This document shows, piece after piece, positions 30,870 to 44,140 of a stretch of 64,000 nucleotides of DNA. The notes beneath the pieces were generated by a model. It saw only the letters and a list, made by a program, of their open reading frames with translations, was not told the origin of the DNA and ran no database searches. A program made the position numbers and the translations under genes. The stretch is from contig CM043959.1 of the NCBI GenBank assembly GCA_014529385.2, positions 86,101,029 through 86,165,028 on the forward strand, read 5' to 3'. How positions within the stretch are numbered: the first letter of the stretch is position 1; each line of letters begins with the position of its first letter. Source of the stretch: Adiantum capillus-veneris (Eukaryota; Streptophyta; Polypodiopsida; Polypodiales; Pteridaceae).

Positions 30870-31685
30870 GTAAGGAGTGAGTAAGAATTAGAAAAGGAAA
30901 AATTGGTAAAAATGAAAGGTAACTTTCAAGAAACCAAGGTGCATTCTTTAGAATTGTTTTGGTTAAAACTGGTTGAATTAGGAAAGATATGATTGATCAT
31001 CCTTAAGACAGCTTGTCTCAAGACACCTCCGACTCCTTAATATATATTTTGATGAATAATGATGGCTTTCCAACCACGGATTACCCCCATGAACAATGAG
31101 TTTCTACTCCGTGTCATGTCTTGATGTTTGTACATAAGTTAGGATACCGTTTTTATCCTAGGGGAGCCGCCCGATTGTATGGGAAACTGGTTTGGTGTAT
31201 GGACACCCCGAACCTTGGGTGGGAGTTTATCCATAACAGATTGTGAATAAGGAATGGGTGCCATTTTTTCACCCTTAGGTATTCTTGAGACAAGAAGAGT
31301 ACTGGTCATGGTTATGCTGGACAATGTTTTGATTGATAGTACCCTGTCTTAAGTTTAAAGATGTCTGTTTGCTAAAAGAATGCTTCTCAATGTTGTCTTT
31401 AATACTTGATTGAAGGAATGAGTGTGGCGAAAAGTTAAAAGAAACCATTATTTTAAATGTTAAAACAATGTGGTAGTAATTCAATAGGGAAAATACATAA
31501 CCATGTCCTCCTGGATCAAATGGCATAAGATACTTTACAAACATGCTCATCATATATTTGTAACATTCCATACAACCACATGTATCACTGATCAATAGAA
31601 GATCATCAAACTGAAGCAAAGTTGCCTAAGCTGCCTATGAAATGAAAGCCTGGAACATCCTTCCCATATGAAACATAAAACTCTC
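30870..31685. other. No recognisable gene
   Basis: Mixed sequence without a supported coding frame. A minus-strand frame near 31540-31625 contains FDDLLLISDTCG, faintly like a polymerase fragment, but too short to call. Confidence 0.4.
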
Positions 31686-33168
31686 TTAAAGCATCATCCT
31701 AAGCTCTAGATCTTTCTCAATCGGCAAAGAATCTTGTAAAGCTTGTATATCTTTGTCCACATAAACATGTAAACTCCCTGAACCTTGATGTAAATAAGTA
31801 TTAGCATGCATATAGATCATTTTGGTAAAACACGCTGCATCCCTTTTACTCTCCATCAAATATCGTTCAATTGCATCAACACAAGATCTTGCATGCATCT
31901 CAAAAATGTCATTAATATTTCTAGTAAGAGCATCATCATAATATATTGGGTTAACAAGAGCATTGTTGACTGCAAAACACCTTCCAGTACCCCTATGAAT
32001 TGATACTAAGCACTAAGTAATATGTATACTTGGGTGCTTTAAGTTAACTTACCATCGGTTGAAAGTCAAGATCACAAAATTTGTACGCATTAAATGGTGA
32101 ATCTAGCCCATGATTCATATGCACCTGTATATGATTGTAATGATGCAATTGTATGCGTCCCTTTGTAGATTCACCCAGCTCATCCATCAGCAGATCTGGA
32201 CTGCTCCATTTATACTCCTCCCAGTGGAGCTTCATCTGGTATAGATAAGCCATGCAAATCTTCAACTTCACAGATATCTCCTCTCGCACAACCAAACCAT
32301 GTACATTTGCAGCTTCAATAGATATCTGCTCTAGCACATCCAAGCCATTTGAATCCTCATGTATCTGTAGACCGTGTGTATCGTCATTCTTATCCAATGG
32401 CATAACTGGAATATGGAATCCCAAGCTTTACATAAACCATCTTTGCAATCCCTTGATCATCTGCAATTTTCAATAACTTGTCATTTTCAAGCAAACACTC
32501 ATCCACAACAGCTTCAAGCTTGGCTCTGATTTCTTCACAAACATTTGTATAGGTAGGCACGTTAGCATTATCTCTATCTTCATCTAAATCTGTGCAAGAA
32601 TCAATGATGGAAGTAGCTTCTAGGCAAGTAGGCTTTGGAAAACTTTTACCAGTGGTTTCAAGATGGAATTCATTATTTACCCATGTTAGGTTACTTGAAG
32701 CATGATCCTCTAGTGCTAGATCAGATACTTGCAAAGTTGCATCTGCTTTAGCTTTACTTCGTGCATGAATCTGCTCCCAAAATTCATCATAGCTGACTGT
32801 CTCCAATTGATCTCCATCACCTTTACTAAAAGTAGCATGCTTCTGTTGATTCATCTGCTCTATTTCCAAGGCTATATGCCGATCACCCACTTGTACAACT
32901 ACTTCTTCAAATTTTACCCACTTATTTGCATACATACCACTAAGCTCTTTTTTTTATCACGTAATTTTGGAGCTACTAACCGGTCAAACTCCTTGATCAT
33001 ATGCTTAGCTGGAATACCCATAAGCTCCATATGTGATCTGTAGCATGCGAGATATCTATCACTATCATAACCATCGAATGTACCTCTTTCAACATAAACC
33101 TTGTCCATTGCTTCTTCCACTTTTGCTTGCTTCATCTCTGCTTCATCTAATCGAGCAAATCCTTGCAA
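31686..33168 (-). pseudogene. Unknown decayed coding region, possibly gag-like
   Basis: Successive minus-strand frames without a recognised domain: FDGYDSDRYLACYRSHMELMG...MIKEFDRLVAPKLRDK (32914-33168), KWVKFEEVVVQVGDRHIALEI (32390-32935), then acidic stretches and LKICMAYLYQMKLHWEEYKW (32044-32424), and FEMHARSCVDAIERYLMESK (31686-32000). The first two resemble the helical 'M...GIP...MI..F....P.LR...W..FE' pattern of some gag proteins (weak). A GTAAGT after 'FQPM' (about 32050) suggests introns. An intact host gene is unlikely because of frame changes. Confidence 0.4.
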
Positions 33169-33209
33169 TAAATCTTCTTGGTCTAAACCAAATTGCTTGT
33201 AAGTAACTT

Positions 33210-33245
33210 GATGTTGTTGCTGCTGCTGCTACTGCTACTGCAAGA
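33210..33245. repeat. Short trinucleotide (TGC/TGT) run
   Basis: A short run of TGT and TGC triplets, about 35 bp, which reads as poly-Ser or Gln in open frames. Confidence 0.6.
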
Positions 33246-33249
33246 AAGC

Positions 33250-35790
33250 ATCAATAGTTGCATCATCTACTACATCATCTCTACTTGAGATGTCGCCGTC
33301 ATCCTATCTGGCAAAATTTTTCACCCCGACTTGCTTCATGTCGGGCTCACCAAAGATATTGGGGCTTTAAGTGTTCGAGAGGTGAGCCGGGTCAGCACCG
33401 GGCCATTGACTGTGGGAAACCAATGCAAAAAAGATGCACAACACACAAACAATGCTCTCAAACTAGATGTTTAACTATTGAAAACATTAAGTTAGAATAC
33501 AAACTTAGAGTTACGGCTTTTGATGCCTCTGACTAGTCAATCATGAGCAAAAGTGAAGAAACGGTCTTTGCCAAGAGAGCACGAAAACAACTGTAACTCA
33601 TCTTGCCATTCCTTTGACGTGGCACTTCTTCATATTCAAGATTTCTATTTACTACCAAAAGTCCCTTCCCATACTTCTCATCTACCAATTGCCTAATTCT
33701 TCCTTGTTAAAAAAAAAACCTTAGTTGCTTCTAAATTTACTGGCGTGGGAACCGCCCTTTGGATTTTTATATGACTTTGAAGAAAAGATTTTAATGACTT
33801 CAACAAAATCCAGAAAATTATATCTCTGCTCGTCCTCAATCTGACTCTATAGAGGCTATGGTTCATCAAATATACTGCATGCTTCTCTACAGATGTGCTC
33901 CTCCAGACCTTGGCAGCTCGTCGGCTCCAACTTCTTGCCCTCACATTCTCTGCACTTTGTGCTATGTTTTTCAATAACGTTGTTCATCCCAAACCAACCA
34001 GTGCCCAAAAAGTAGGCCAATCATATTGTCCAAGCCAGCACGTGCTCTGCTACTAAAATCAATTGCATTTTTTTTTAATTATGTAGATGAATTTCTCTAA
34101 TACCCAACCAATCAAATTTGCTTGTCCTCCTCCTTTGGTTCTATAATAGCACCGTTTCCACTTGCTCTAAAATTGACCTCCTTCAACGTCGCCTTTCTGT
34201 GCTACTTGCCTCGGTTAGCTGCTTCAGCTCTTTAATTGGCATGGTTTTACTCCTAATCCAGATGATAATGCTTATACAGCAATCGACAACCATCTGAGGC
34301 AGAAGTCTTCTTTTCCCTCCTCCTCTATTGTAGCGGTCCTTCTTGATGGCCGCTTCTCTTCTGGCTCCCTCCTATTGACGTCACTCTCCCAGCCTCCTGA
34401 TCAATCTCCCAGGCAACAACGCCTGCCACCCCAAACTACAGCTCACTCAAAATTCTCCTCTTGTCACTTGTCACTGCTCGGCCCCCGCCCCTCCAGCTAC
34501 TCTACTCTACTATTTTCAGCCCACGCCGCTCATTGGACTCCAACTCCTACCAATTGCTCTCTGTCTCCTGCTTGTCGGCTTCCTCCTCTTCTTGGCGTGT
34601 GCTCATGGGCGGCCCCCTGCTGCTCGAGCCTCTCAGCAACACGTCTAAGTGCTTTCTGTCTCCTGCTCATTGGCCACCAACTCCTTGCTGCAGGCTAGCG
34701 ACCCCAACTGCTCCTCTACCTTGTGATTTGCTCGGCCCTCTCAACCTCCTGCAGTTGCCGCCGCCCAGGCCTGGGGGTGCCTTGTCAACTCTGGCCTCGT
34801 TTTCCTTGCTTGATGGCAGCTCCTTGCTGCTCGCCCTCGCCAAAAAGCAACCCCAACAGTGGTTCCTTCTCGTCGACCTCTTTTTTTTTATATAGCTCTT
34901 GAGAACTTCTCCATAAATAGCTTAGCTCAATTTTATTTTTATCATTGCTCTTCTGCCATCACACGCCCCATGCCCAAACTTCCCATCATCTTTGGCATAT
35001 AAATTAACCAACTCTATGCTGAGTACATTCTTATCAACCAAAGAACTCATTTCCTCACCACCTCCATGTTAATAGCCATCGCATGTCAACTAAAGCATGT
35101 TAGTAGCAATTTATCGCATCAAAACATTTCGAACGGATGATCCTCCAAACAAGCAGCTTTGCAATCACTTGAAGCACGCAACATTGATTATCTGAAGTGG
35201 GGACCCTCCTGACTCTCTCTTGGCATAGTTTTGACCAAAAAGTACTTTAAAAAATTGATCTTCTTCTCGACGTGCACCACCTTTGGTATGTATTTCTTCT
35301 ACTACCATGTCGAGCATATCTTTGCAATCATGATGATTCCGCCTAAGGAATGATAATGCCCTAAAATTGTGTCTTGACTGAGCTTCACGTTGTGGACACA
35401 GAGCGTCACAACATCGAAAAAATTCTCATCCTTGCTTGCTCAACATAAATATGTTACGCTCTCATCAATGTCTCCCAATCTGCTAGAAGCTTTCAGAATG
35501 CAAACATAGGTGACACAACTTCGAGAAATGCCTTCAGATTGAGACACTTCATTGCATATTTTCTCTCTCCATGTTTGACACATTTTCTAATCATCAAATT
35601 GCAAGAAACATTGTCCCTAGCTCAAAGGTTGTCAAAATTTTGATGAGTTCTTGCATGCAAACCTTGTTTTGTGTACACCTAAACTAATGTGGTCTGTCAT
35701 ATTACGCCTAAGCTCGACCAGGTAAATCTTAATGAGCTGCCACAAGCTTTCAATAGACATGAAAAAGTCACTCCATCTGGTAAGAATCTT
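33250..35790. other. No supported gene; C/T-rich block at 34.2-34.9 kb
   Basis: No frame here shows a domain that I recognise. The 34150-34900 part is pyrimidine-rich (many CTCCTC and GCTCC words) and gives two overlapping open frames of 107 and 144 codons with Ser/Pro/Leu-rich products; these look like composition artefacts. Confidence 0.45.
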
Positions 35791-36603
35791 TCATGTTGCA
35801 TAAGCTCCAAACAAGTTAAATAGGTCTTGATCACACCCATTCAGACAACCTACAAAAAGTGTATTCCGGGTTACCATGTCCTGTATAGACAACTTATCAA
35901 ACACCTCTTGTCCCATTGACAAGGCACCACACTCAACATACATGTCCATTGATGCATTGCCAAGAGCTATGTACTTGTCATGCAACCTTATTGAGTTATT
36001 TTAGCATAAATACATGTCTTGTTGCAACTGCTCCTATGCTGCCACAAGCTTGCAAGACAGCAACCAAGGTCAGTTCATCAGGAGAAGAACCTTTTGCTTC
36101 CATTAAGCTCCAAACAGAAAATTGCTTCTTCACCATGGCCAAGCTTGCAATATCCTGTAATTAAAGCCTTCCAAGAGACTAAATCTTGAACTGGAAGCTC
36201 ATTAAAGACATGTTGAGCTCTTGTGAGTGCACCACACTTGGCATACATAACCAACAATAAGATGCCTAAAAGATTATCTTCTCCTAGAAATCCTTCTCTG
36301 ATTATCTCCACATGTAGCTCTTTTCCCATCTCAATAGCCCCAATATTGTTGCAGACATGCAGAATGTAGAGCAAGGTCTTTGCATCTGACACGAGCCCAT
36401 CGTGTCTCATTTGCTTGAAATAATGTATTGCTTTTGCATCCTGGCCTTGATGAGAGTATCCTGCAATAAGAGAAATTCAAGAACAGAAAACTCCTCAAAT
36501 ATTTCATGTGCTTTACAAGGGAACCACATTTTACATACATGTCTGCCAATGCATTCCTAGGCACACCATTGCCTTTGGTTAAAAGCATGGTTTGGTGGTA
36601 CAA
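35791..36603 (-). pseudogene. PPR protein pseudogene fragment
   Basis: Frames carry plant-type pentatricopeptide repeats: NALADMYVKCGSL (36331-36603), GKELHVEIIREGF, LLVMYAKCGALTRAQHVFNELPVQDLVSWKALITGY (36078-36410) and MYVECGALSMGQEVFDKL (35791-35985). 'MY.KCG.L..A..VF..LP..D.VSWN..I.GY' is the hallmark of the PLS subfamily that edits organelle RNA. Frameshifts split the repeats and there is no start or C-terminal domain. No neighbouring gene explains it; a retrocopy or decayed duplicate is likely. Confidence 0.85.
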
Positions 36604-36782
36604 TATGCACTACCAAGGACACTACTTTTTTTGGTAGAAAATTATCCTTTTTTGGGGAAGTCTTTTTTATCCACTTTATTGGGAAATTTGATTTTATCTT
36701 TTTTTTGGGGAATTCTTTTATGTAAAAAAAACGTTTGGTTCATAACAACATAGTTCTATGTAATGATTATAGATGAGTTGTG

Positions 36783-36783
36783 G

Positions 36784-36820
<37 letters not shown>

Positions 36821-36823
36821 CTC
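36783..36823. repeat. (CT)n followed by (CTAT)n microsatellite
   Basis: About ten CT units and then five CTAT units. No function implied. Confidence 0.9.
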
Positions 36824-36986
36824 TTTTCCTATCTTTCTTCCTCTGTGTTCATGACATAGTCAATTCTGTAGTTGTAGCTCTTTACCTCTCTACACTACCC
36901 ACACTCTTTCCAGCATGGAATTCACAGATTGACCAGAGAATACAACTGGTTTTCCTAGCATGGAGAATATGCAAGGTTGAGTAGAT

Positions 36987-39900
36987 GTGTATAATCCTCA
37001 AGGCATGGAATTCATAACTACTTCTCCTGGTATGGTGAATGAGCAAGGTTGTCCAAATAGGGATTGGACTACTAAGCAAGGCTGCCTATACAGGGATTGG
37101 ACTATGAAGAGGAATGCAAGTGTTCACTATATGTATTGGACTGTTAAGAAACGAGAACAGAGAAGGGAAGAAAAAGAAAGCAGCGGGTTGCAAGATCCAT
37201 CTTTAATGGATGAAGCCAAATCAAGAGACCAAATTTGTTCAACTATGGCAAATTTTTGGTGCACATAGACACTAGGGCTTACAAGAAGTATCCAAACAGA
37301 GTTATTCCAGCAACTCTTGCTTCATCATACTTTTAAGGATTTGCAAACATCAACAGCTAATGTTGAAAGCACTCTTCTATCTAACATCCATAACACCGTC
37401 AGTGAGCTCAAGGTGGCCCGCTCAACACATGAGCTCTTCTTGAAGAGATCTTCTTTGATGATGGTAATGAATAATACTGATGGCACAACACAAATGAACC
37501 CTACAAGAATAGCAGGTATTTTGGGTGTTCATCGGAGAAACATTGTTGTAGCCAGTTATCGTCTTGAGATTCAAGATGATGAGGAAATTTTTCCATTGAG
37601 TGCTTGGCAAAGACAATTGCCTCAAGGTAACATTGTCATAGGTGAAGTAAGAGATCTAGTTTATGTATTTTGGAGCTCAAAGAGTCGAGTTTTGCCCAAC
37701 AAAAAGGACATATGTTGGAAGAGGATTGGAAGAAAAAGTGTTGTCAAACATCCAGTGCATCTTCTCCATGACTCTCAAGTAAATTCAAACCGTTGCTAAT
37801 GTCTTTTGTGCCTCTCTATTTTCTCACGTGTAATGTACTCTACTTATAGTACTTGAAGGTATTCCATTTGTTTTACCTCATACAGTACATCTAGTAACTT
37901 GTTGAAGGTATATCATTTGGTACTTTGGTACATGTAGCAACCTAAGGTATAATAGTAGTTATATTAATATGAAGGTACTCCATTGTTATACCTTATAATT
38001 CCCTATCCTTCCATGCTAGGTACTCAATAGCACCTTTCATGTGATTGGAGTACCCTAAATTAATGTTCATAGGTCCTTCCTATACCATATACTACCATAT
38101 AAGGTACACCATAGTTCATTCCATCTAATTGGAGTACTCTATAGAACCTTGTGATGTAGGCCAAAGTAAATTTATCTACCATATAGTAGCATGTTATATA
38201 GAGCACCCTAAAATGTAGTAAAGAGTACCCTATAATTCCATGTTATGTACTACATAATATCTCCATCCACCCTATAGCATTACTCAAGGTATTCTATAGT
38301 ACATTTCCTAGTACAAAACAAATATATCTTTCATTGATAAAGTCTTACACCACCAAATTGGTACTTTATGGCATCCACCATGTACCACCATTTAAGGTAC
38401 TCTATAAGACATTTCCCAACTAGTTTCAAACTTGGTAGTGAACAATACCAAATTGGTACTCTACTACAACAAATGGTAAAGTACCAAATAGCTAATGTCT
38501 TACTATATCAAATTTGGTACTTTACAATATCCAATTGGTATTGTACTCTACCAAATGTACCAAAATTGGTATTATACAGAATCAAATGGTACTGTGCTAT
38601 ACCAAATGGTATTGAAATGTACCAAATGGTATTGTAATGTACCAAATGGTACTGTACTGTATCAAATGGTACTGTACTATACCAAATGGTACTGTATAAA
38701 ATGGCTAATATGTTACAACCCCATATTTGGTATTTTATAGGCGTATTGCACTGTACCAAATGGTACTGTACAAAATGGCTAATATTTTACTCTCATAAGT
38801 TGTTTTGTTTTAATTTCATGAGTTGAGTTGTACGAAAGATTCAAGAGGGCCCATCCAAAAGTGGAAATTTTTGTTAGATGTTTTGAGGCTTTAAAGCCTT
38901 ACTTTGTCCAAAACTTGAAGGAGCAATATCTGAGTTATGCGTGCACATGTTCCATTTGTTGCAGTGATGATTCAGGTAAGTGTACTGCAAACCAATCAGT
39001 GTGTCATAGCATCACTGATATGTGGGAATCACTTTTATGGCCAAAGGCTCATGATACAAAATACTATGCAAAAAAATGCTTGTTTGGGGATTGCTCTAGA
39101 TGTGGCATAAACAGGTTGACATTGTGTTCTGATGCGATTTCAGTGGATAGTAATGACTCCGAGGTCACTATGAAGATCTTTACAGATGTTTTAACTGGGC
39201 AAGTTGATGATGCAGGTGGGCCCGAGAAGAAAAGAAAGGACTTGGTAGTGTAACAAATAAGAAGGTCTACTTTTATTAACCTATTCTCATCTCGTCTCTT
39301 AAGAGCTATATCAAGCATAACTACATTTTTTGATGGTAGGCACAACAATTTTTTTCGGTCATCGACTTTATCGAGAATTATCGATTTAAAATACAAAATG
39401 AGACACAGTCCGCACTGGTAATCTAATCAGGCTATGATACTTGTTCACATTACTTATGTAAGAAACTCAGGAGATGGTGTTGAAAAGACACTCCATTTTT
39501 ACATATATGATGATATGTTGCATGACACTCTATTCGTACAACATTGTTTTCTTCTTCATGACAAGTGGTTGAAACAGAAAGACCATTCTTTACGACGTCA
39601 TATGGTGTGGTGTTTAAAGCACGAAGACATTTCTACTTTGTGGCTAGGTATTATCGATTGACAGGTCTGCAGATGATGCATAACTTTTCAACATCAGGAC
39701 ATTGAAAAGGCGAGCACGATGGAGCAGGGGCAATCATAAAGAGAACCCTCACTCATGAGGAGGTGAAACGAGATAGCTGACCTATGAAGTTTGCAACCTA
39801 TGTAGTCAACTATCTAAATGAAACATTTCTGCATAGATCCAGTACACAAAGACTTTTTTGGCTAGTTTCCAAGGATGATGTGCAACACAATGTCCAATGG

Positions 39901-40650
39901 GACTGTCAACGTTTTACAATCTCACGATAATTTCATTGCATTGATGGATTTTCACAGGATAATCCATGCGCTCTACGATATCGAACACTCTCATATTTTT
40001 GTGATTCATGTATCTGTGGGCAATGGAGAAGATGCAAGAACAGACAACATGTAGAAGAATGGAAATATATGATAGTCCAACCATTACTGGAATCAGAAGA
40101 TCCTTGTAGTGATGAAGATGATGATGCCAAAGAAAATAGCAGTTCTGATTTCAATTTGTCAATGCGTAATGTCTCTAACCTCCCCATGTATGAATGGAAC
40201 CCTGACTGTTTGTGTGAATTGTTGTCAATTGGTGACAACTTTGCAGTCAAGGTAGCAGAGAAAGGACATACTTTCTATCTGATCAAATGCACCAAAAATA
40301 TGTACCAGACATTGAAAGCACAAAAGGATGCATGACACAACAAAATTGTTAGAGGGTGGAAAGTAGTTGAAGGCTTGTACTATGGCCAAGTTGAAGGCAG
40401 TTTTGATACATACAACCTTCTAGATCATACACCTCTAGTTATGATCTAGTCACACCTTGTAAGAACAATATGGTTTCCCATGGAGCCTATCCCTGGATGC
40501 CAGAATAGATTCAGGTTATCTACTAAAATTTATGAAAACATATACAATAGCATGCCATATGATGATGAGAGTGATCAAGATGCAGTAATCATGTAGCAAA
40601 CAATACCAAACATAGAGGCAGAAAGTACCAATAGATTTCTATTACGATCT
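36987..40650 (+). pseudogene. Transposase-like gene (GHGK..HDGAGA family), decayed, spliced
   Basis: Several plus-strand blocks belong to one protein type I recall from many plants, oomycetes and animals as transposon-derived. Block 1 (37317-37799): IAGILGVHRRNI, SRVLPNKKDICWKRIG, HPVHLLHDSQ. A ~1 kb intron seems to follow (CAAGTAAAT donor, TTGAG acceptor near 38828). Block 2 (38828-39253): YERFKRAHPKVEI, a Cys-rich CTCSICCSDDSGKC, CLFGDCSRC. Block 3 (39434-39661): DDMLHDTLFVQHCFLLHDKW. Block 4 (39690-40340): GH-stop-KGEHDGAGAIIKR, then SYFCDSCICGQW and IGDNFAVKV. The HD and GHGK..HDG motifs are probable RNase H-fold active-site segments. Stops include a TGA inside GHGKGEHDG; the SDGC..QFK motif expected after block 3 is not readable. 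Confidence 0.75.
37850..38790. repeat. GTACCAAAT-motif cluster A (in intron)
   Basis: Dozens of TACCAAAT or ATTTGGTA words in both orientations, several as near-palindromes (TACCAAATGGTA, TACCAAATTGGTAC). Between 38580 and 38780 they form a loose ~20-bp tandem array (accaaatggtactgtactgt type). The cluster lies in the presumed intron between transposase-like blocks 1 and 2. Confidence 0.85.
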
Positions 40651-40859
40651 CTGATAGTACTTGGGTTAATTACTAAAAATTCAACCATGTACTTCTTTTG
40701 ATATCCTAATGTCTTTTGTTTCTCTCTTGAGTTTCCTCTCTTCCTGTTCTTGTGTTCTGATAGCAGGTACCAAAGAATAACTTGGGTTAAACACCCTATC
40801 CCAATAACTTAGAATAATCACCAAAAAACCAACCATGTTCTTTTCATTGCCTAATATAT

Positions 40860-41240
40860 AGTTTCAAACATGGCACTGTATAGTACCAAAATTAGTACTG
40901 TACAATCCCAAATAGTTACTGAACCAAATGTTTCAATACCAAAGATGAATAGTACCTAGTAACAAAACTAGTAATGCACCAACTGTAACCCACCTGCATG
41001 ATATTTTAGTGCATCCTCTCTTGATGGCTAATGTCCACAGTACCAAAATTGGTAGTATGAAGTACCAAAATTGGTACTGTATATTGCTAATGTACAGTAC
41101 CAAATAGTTATAGAACCAAATTTTGCAGTGCCTAACATATATAGTACCAAAATAGTACCCAAGAAGACCAAATTGAAGTTAACAACTTAAAAAATACACA
41201 TTGCAAGTAGTTAGAAATAACAAAATTACCATAAATGGTA
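40860..41240. repeat. GTACCAAAT-motif cluster B (between convergent genes)
   Basis: At least ten GTACCAAA-type words, including GTACCAAAATTGGTAC-like palindromes near 41040-41080, in the spacer between the 3' ends of the transposase-like and FCP1-like genes. Confidence 0.8.
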
Positions 41241-41279
41241 GTAATATTAACAGTTCAATACTGAACATTAGTTAGTAGG

Positions 41280-42234
41280 TCAAAGTAGTGACAATGTTGT
41301 GTATGCTAGTAGCCAATTGGGATACATCATATATTTGGGGGGTTCAAACCGATACGAATAGCCTTCCATCTCTACAAAATAATCAGCAACCAGTGGGGAT
41401 AAATCATCTTCAACATCAAACAATGGGTGTTTCCTACAATAGGCAAGTGGGCATGGATCTCTGATCCACTAAACTAACCAAGGCTCTACTATATTGACGA
41501 GATACGAGGAACCCTCGGGCTCCACTCCTGGCTCAAAAGACGGATCGACAAGCAATTTTCAAAATCATTATTTAAAGACTTGTAACGGGTGTCTTCACGA
41601 AGGATTGTGTTGCTAGCATTGAATTGTGGGTGTTTTTCCCACATTGTTTGCAACTTCTTCAGGAAAATAGGCTTCTCCCAGAATTTCTCGTCAACATACG
41701 AAACACATTTAAAACTATCCCGCCAAATCTCACAATCCTCCTGAGAAAATATGTCTGCTCATACAAAAGAAATGATATAAGACTTAATCAAAACAAGACT
41801 GCACATCAGCTTATTACTGACTTACTCCAAGTTACATTACCTTCTATGAATTTTGGGTTCTTCTTAACTTTTGGGAAGCAAGTATTCAAGATTTGCATCA
41901 CCTTAGGCTTCATGCAACAACTCCAAATCATAACACTTGCTCGAGCTGCCAGTACTCTAAAGAAATCTTGGGCACTTGGCCTCAACTTACACGAACATAA
42001 TTTATTGACACGTATTTCTTGTAACGCTTGCTTGAGTTCCCATTCATCTTTTGGTAACCTAGACCAACACTTCAAGACCACCCCATTGACGTCAAGAATA
42101 ACCAATTGGCCCTTTGATGCAGGAAGATCCTTTGGAGCATTATGCACTATAACAGTAGGCTCATCTAACCACCAATCTTTGAACCCTAACAACCAAGAAT
42201 AGGCAAAAGAGACAAAAAAAATATAGCTGCTCAT
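41280..42234 (-). pseudogene. FCP1-like HAD phosphatase domain
   Basis: The frame 42234-41806 reads GQLVILDVNGVVLKCWSRLP, LRPSAQDFFRVLAARASVMIWSC, TCFPKVKKNPKF; after a short intron it continues 41760-41540 with KPIFLKKLQTMWEKHPQFNASNTIL..DTRYKSL. This is the FCP1 homology order (DxDx(T/V), RP...FL, WSS, ...IDD.P.K). The catalytic DxDxT is DVNGV here, with Asn for the second Asp, and the later Asp-Asp is ED, so normal HAD phosphatase activity is doubtful. A relaxed DxN form is, as I recall, seen in other plant members. Confidence 0.75.
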
Positions 42235-43549
42235 TTAATACTAGAAAGTAATAGGCATATTTGGCTTAGAACAAATGGCTGAAATAAGGTTAGTAATAAA
42301 TGTGGCACAACACATGCATTACATCTTGCACGCACGGGTCTTAGGCACACGCCCTCGAGAGTGATTATTTTTTATACAAAATATCTCTACTAGAGGAGCG
42401 TCATCATCACCTTTTGTATGCTCATTAACATCAACCCCTATAGGGGGGTCCTTGTCTCCCAGAAACTAGGCCTTGTGCACTATATCATCAAGAGGTAAGC
42501 ATTCCTCAAGCAGCTCCTTGCTCACACCAATATCATCCACTTTTGGGTCCTCTTCCTTTAACACTTTATTCCCACCCATATCCACCTTTGGGTCCTCTAT
42601 AATGGGATCCTTGTCTCCATTCTTCTTTTCCGGTAGCGACTTGTCATCATCTACTTCCCCCTTCTGGTCCTCGCCTCCATCATGATGGTCCTTGTCTCCA
42701 ACCTACTGGTCCTTGTCTAAATATTGTTGGTCCTTGTCAGGATGGTCCTTGTCTATATCATCCTGGTCTGGTAGCACCTCATGGTCCGGCTCTTCCTTGT
42801 TGTCATTTACTCCCTCATGGGCCCCTGTGGTGGTGTCCTTTTTCTTCATGTAGCTTTTCTAATTACACTTCGTTAGACATGCCTTGAAATTTGCATGTAG
42901 CTGCCTCGTATATCTCCACATCACAGAACTTACCACCATCTCCCATTTTCTCATCAAACATATGTCGAGCCTTGGAGTGCTTGTTTGCAACATGGTTATC
43001 TGTACACTCCTCTTTGACCTCTTATTCTACATAGTTCAACAATAAAAAGACATTTTACAATAAGAAAAACCAAAATTGTGTTCAAAAAAAGAAGCAAGAC
43101 AGTTGCTTACTCTTCTGAACATGTCCCTTGTGAGCCCAAGTCTTGGCCACTTCGGAGATGCTCTCGTTGCATCCAGCTTTTTCACAAATTTCTTTTTTGA
43201 TTAGAGTGGTAGCGAAATAGAGAGGGTGGTATTGGTGCCTACATGCCAGCATGAAAAAACCAACCACATGGGCAAAGCCCAAGCACTCCCCACAAGTAGC
43301 ACAAGATCCTAAAGCATAGATTTTTTTGTCTTCATCCTTGATATGGGGCCTTGGAAATAATGTGAATCTTCCTCCTTTGTTGATTTCTGTAATCATCATT
43401 CTAACAAATGCACTAGATCTCAGTCTCTTCACACTTAGTCTCGAGGACTTCACATTCCATCTACAAGTCACATATGGAAATGTCAGGACAGTGAATATTA
43501 CCAAAGTAATGTCCTAGAGAAAAGTAAACAATAGCAAATGTAAATGTCA

Positions 43550-44140
43550 TGACAATTACTAGTACTAAATAGCACACAGTACCAAATGTAACAAATAGTA
43601 AACTGTACCAAATGTTCAAAGTACCTAAAGGACCAACTAGCACCAAAGGACAATAATCTAATAAGCATTGAATAGTACCAAATAGAAAACAATAACCAAT
43701 ATGGTAAGTAGCAAAACTAGTAGAGAATACCTAAGTATTTGTTAAGTATAGCATGCTCCTACCACAACACAACAATCTAGTACACAATAAATAGTACCAA
43801 ATGTTAAGTACCAAACAGTAAAAAGTACCAAATAATCAGTATGAAAAGTTCCAAACAATAAAACTACCAGATGCTAAGTACCCAAAGCACAATAGTAAAA
43901 ATCTAAAGTACCAAAAAGTACAAAATGAGGTCTCCAAAGTTCCCAAAAATATTGAAGTACCAAAAGTAAAGTACCTCAAGTCAAAACATGGTACTTAAAG
44001 ACCTAATATGTACATCACGAGAACTAGCTATATACCAAAAGTACCAAAACAGTTCAAATAGTACCCAAGTTTGTTCATGAAATTGTACAAAAAGTATGAG
44101 ATATGAACTAGGACAAGTAGAAAAAGTTCCTATCAAGAAT
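43550..44140. repeat. GTACCAAAT-motif cluster C (in intron)
   Basis: About twenty GTACCAAAT, GTACCAAAA or GTACC words, mostly in one orientation, in the intron between the Cys-rich exon and the 44280-44870 exon of the FCP1-like gene. A few more stand in the next intron (44880-45010). Confidence 0.85.

Noticed and set aside
34375-34895. Two overlapping plus-strand ORFs of 107 and 144 codons
   Set aside because: Ser/Pro/Leu-rich products of a C/T-rich tract, overlapping in two frames, no domain.
41000-41100. GTACCAAA/TTGGTAC clusters as a CRISPR-like array
   Set aside because: Spacing is irregular, no unique spacers of constant length, and the context is a eukaryotic transposon.
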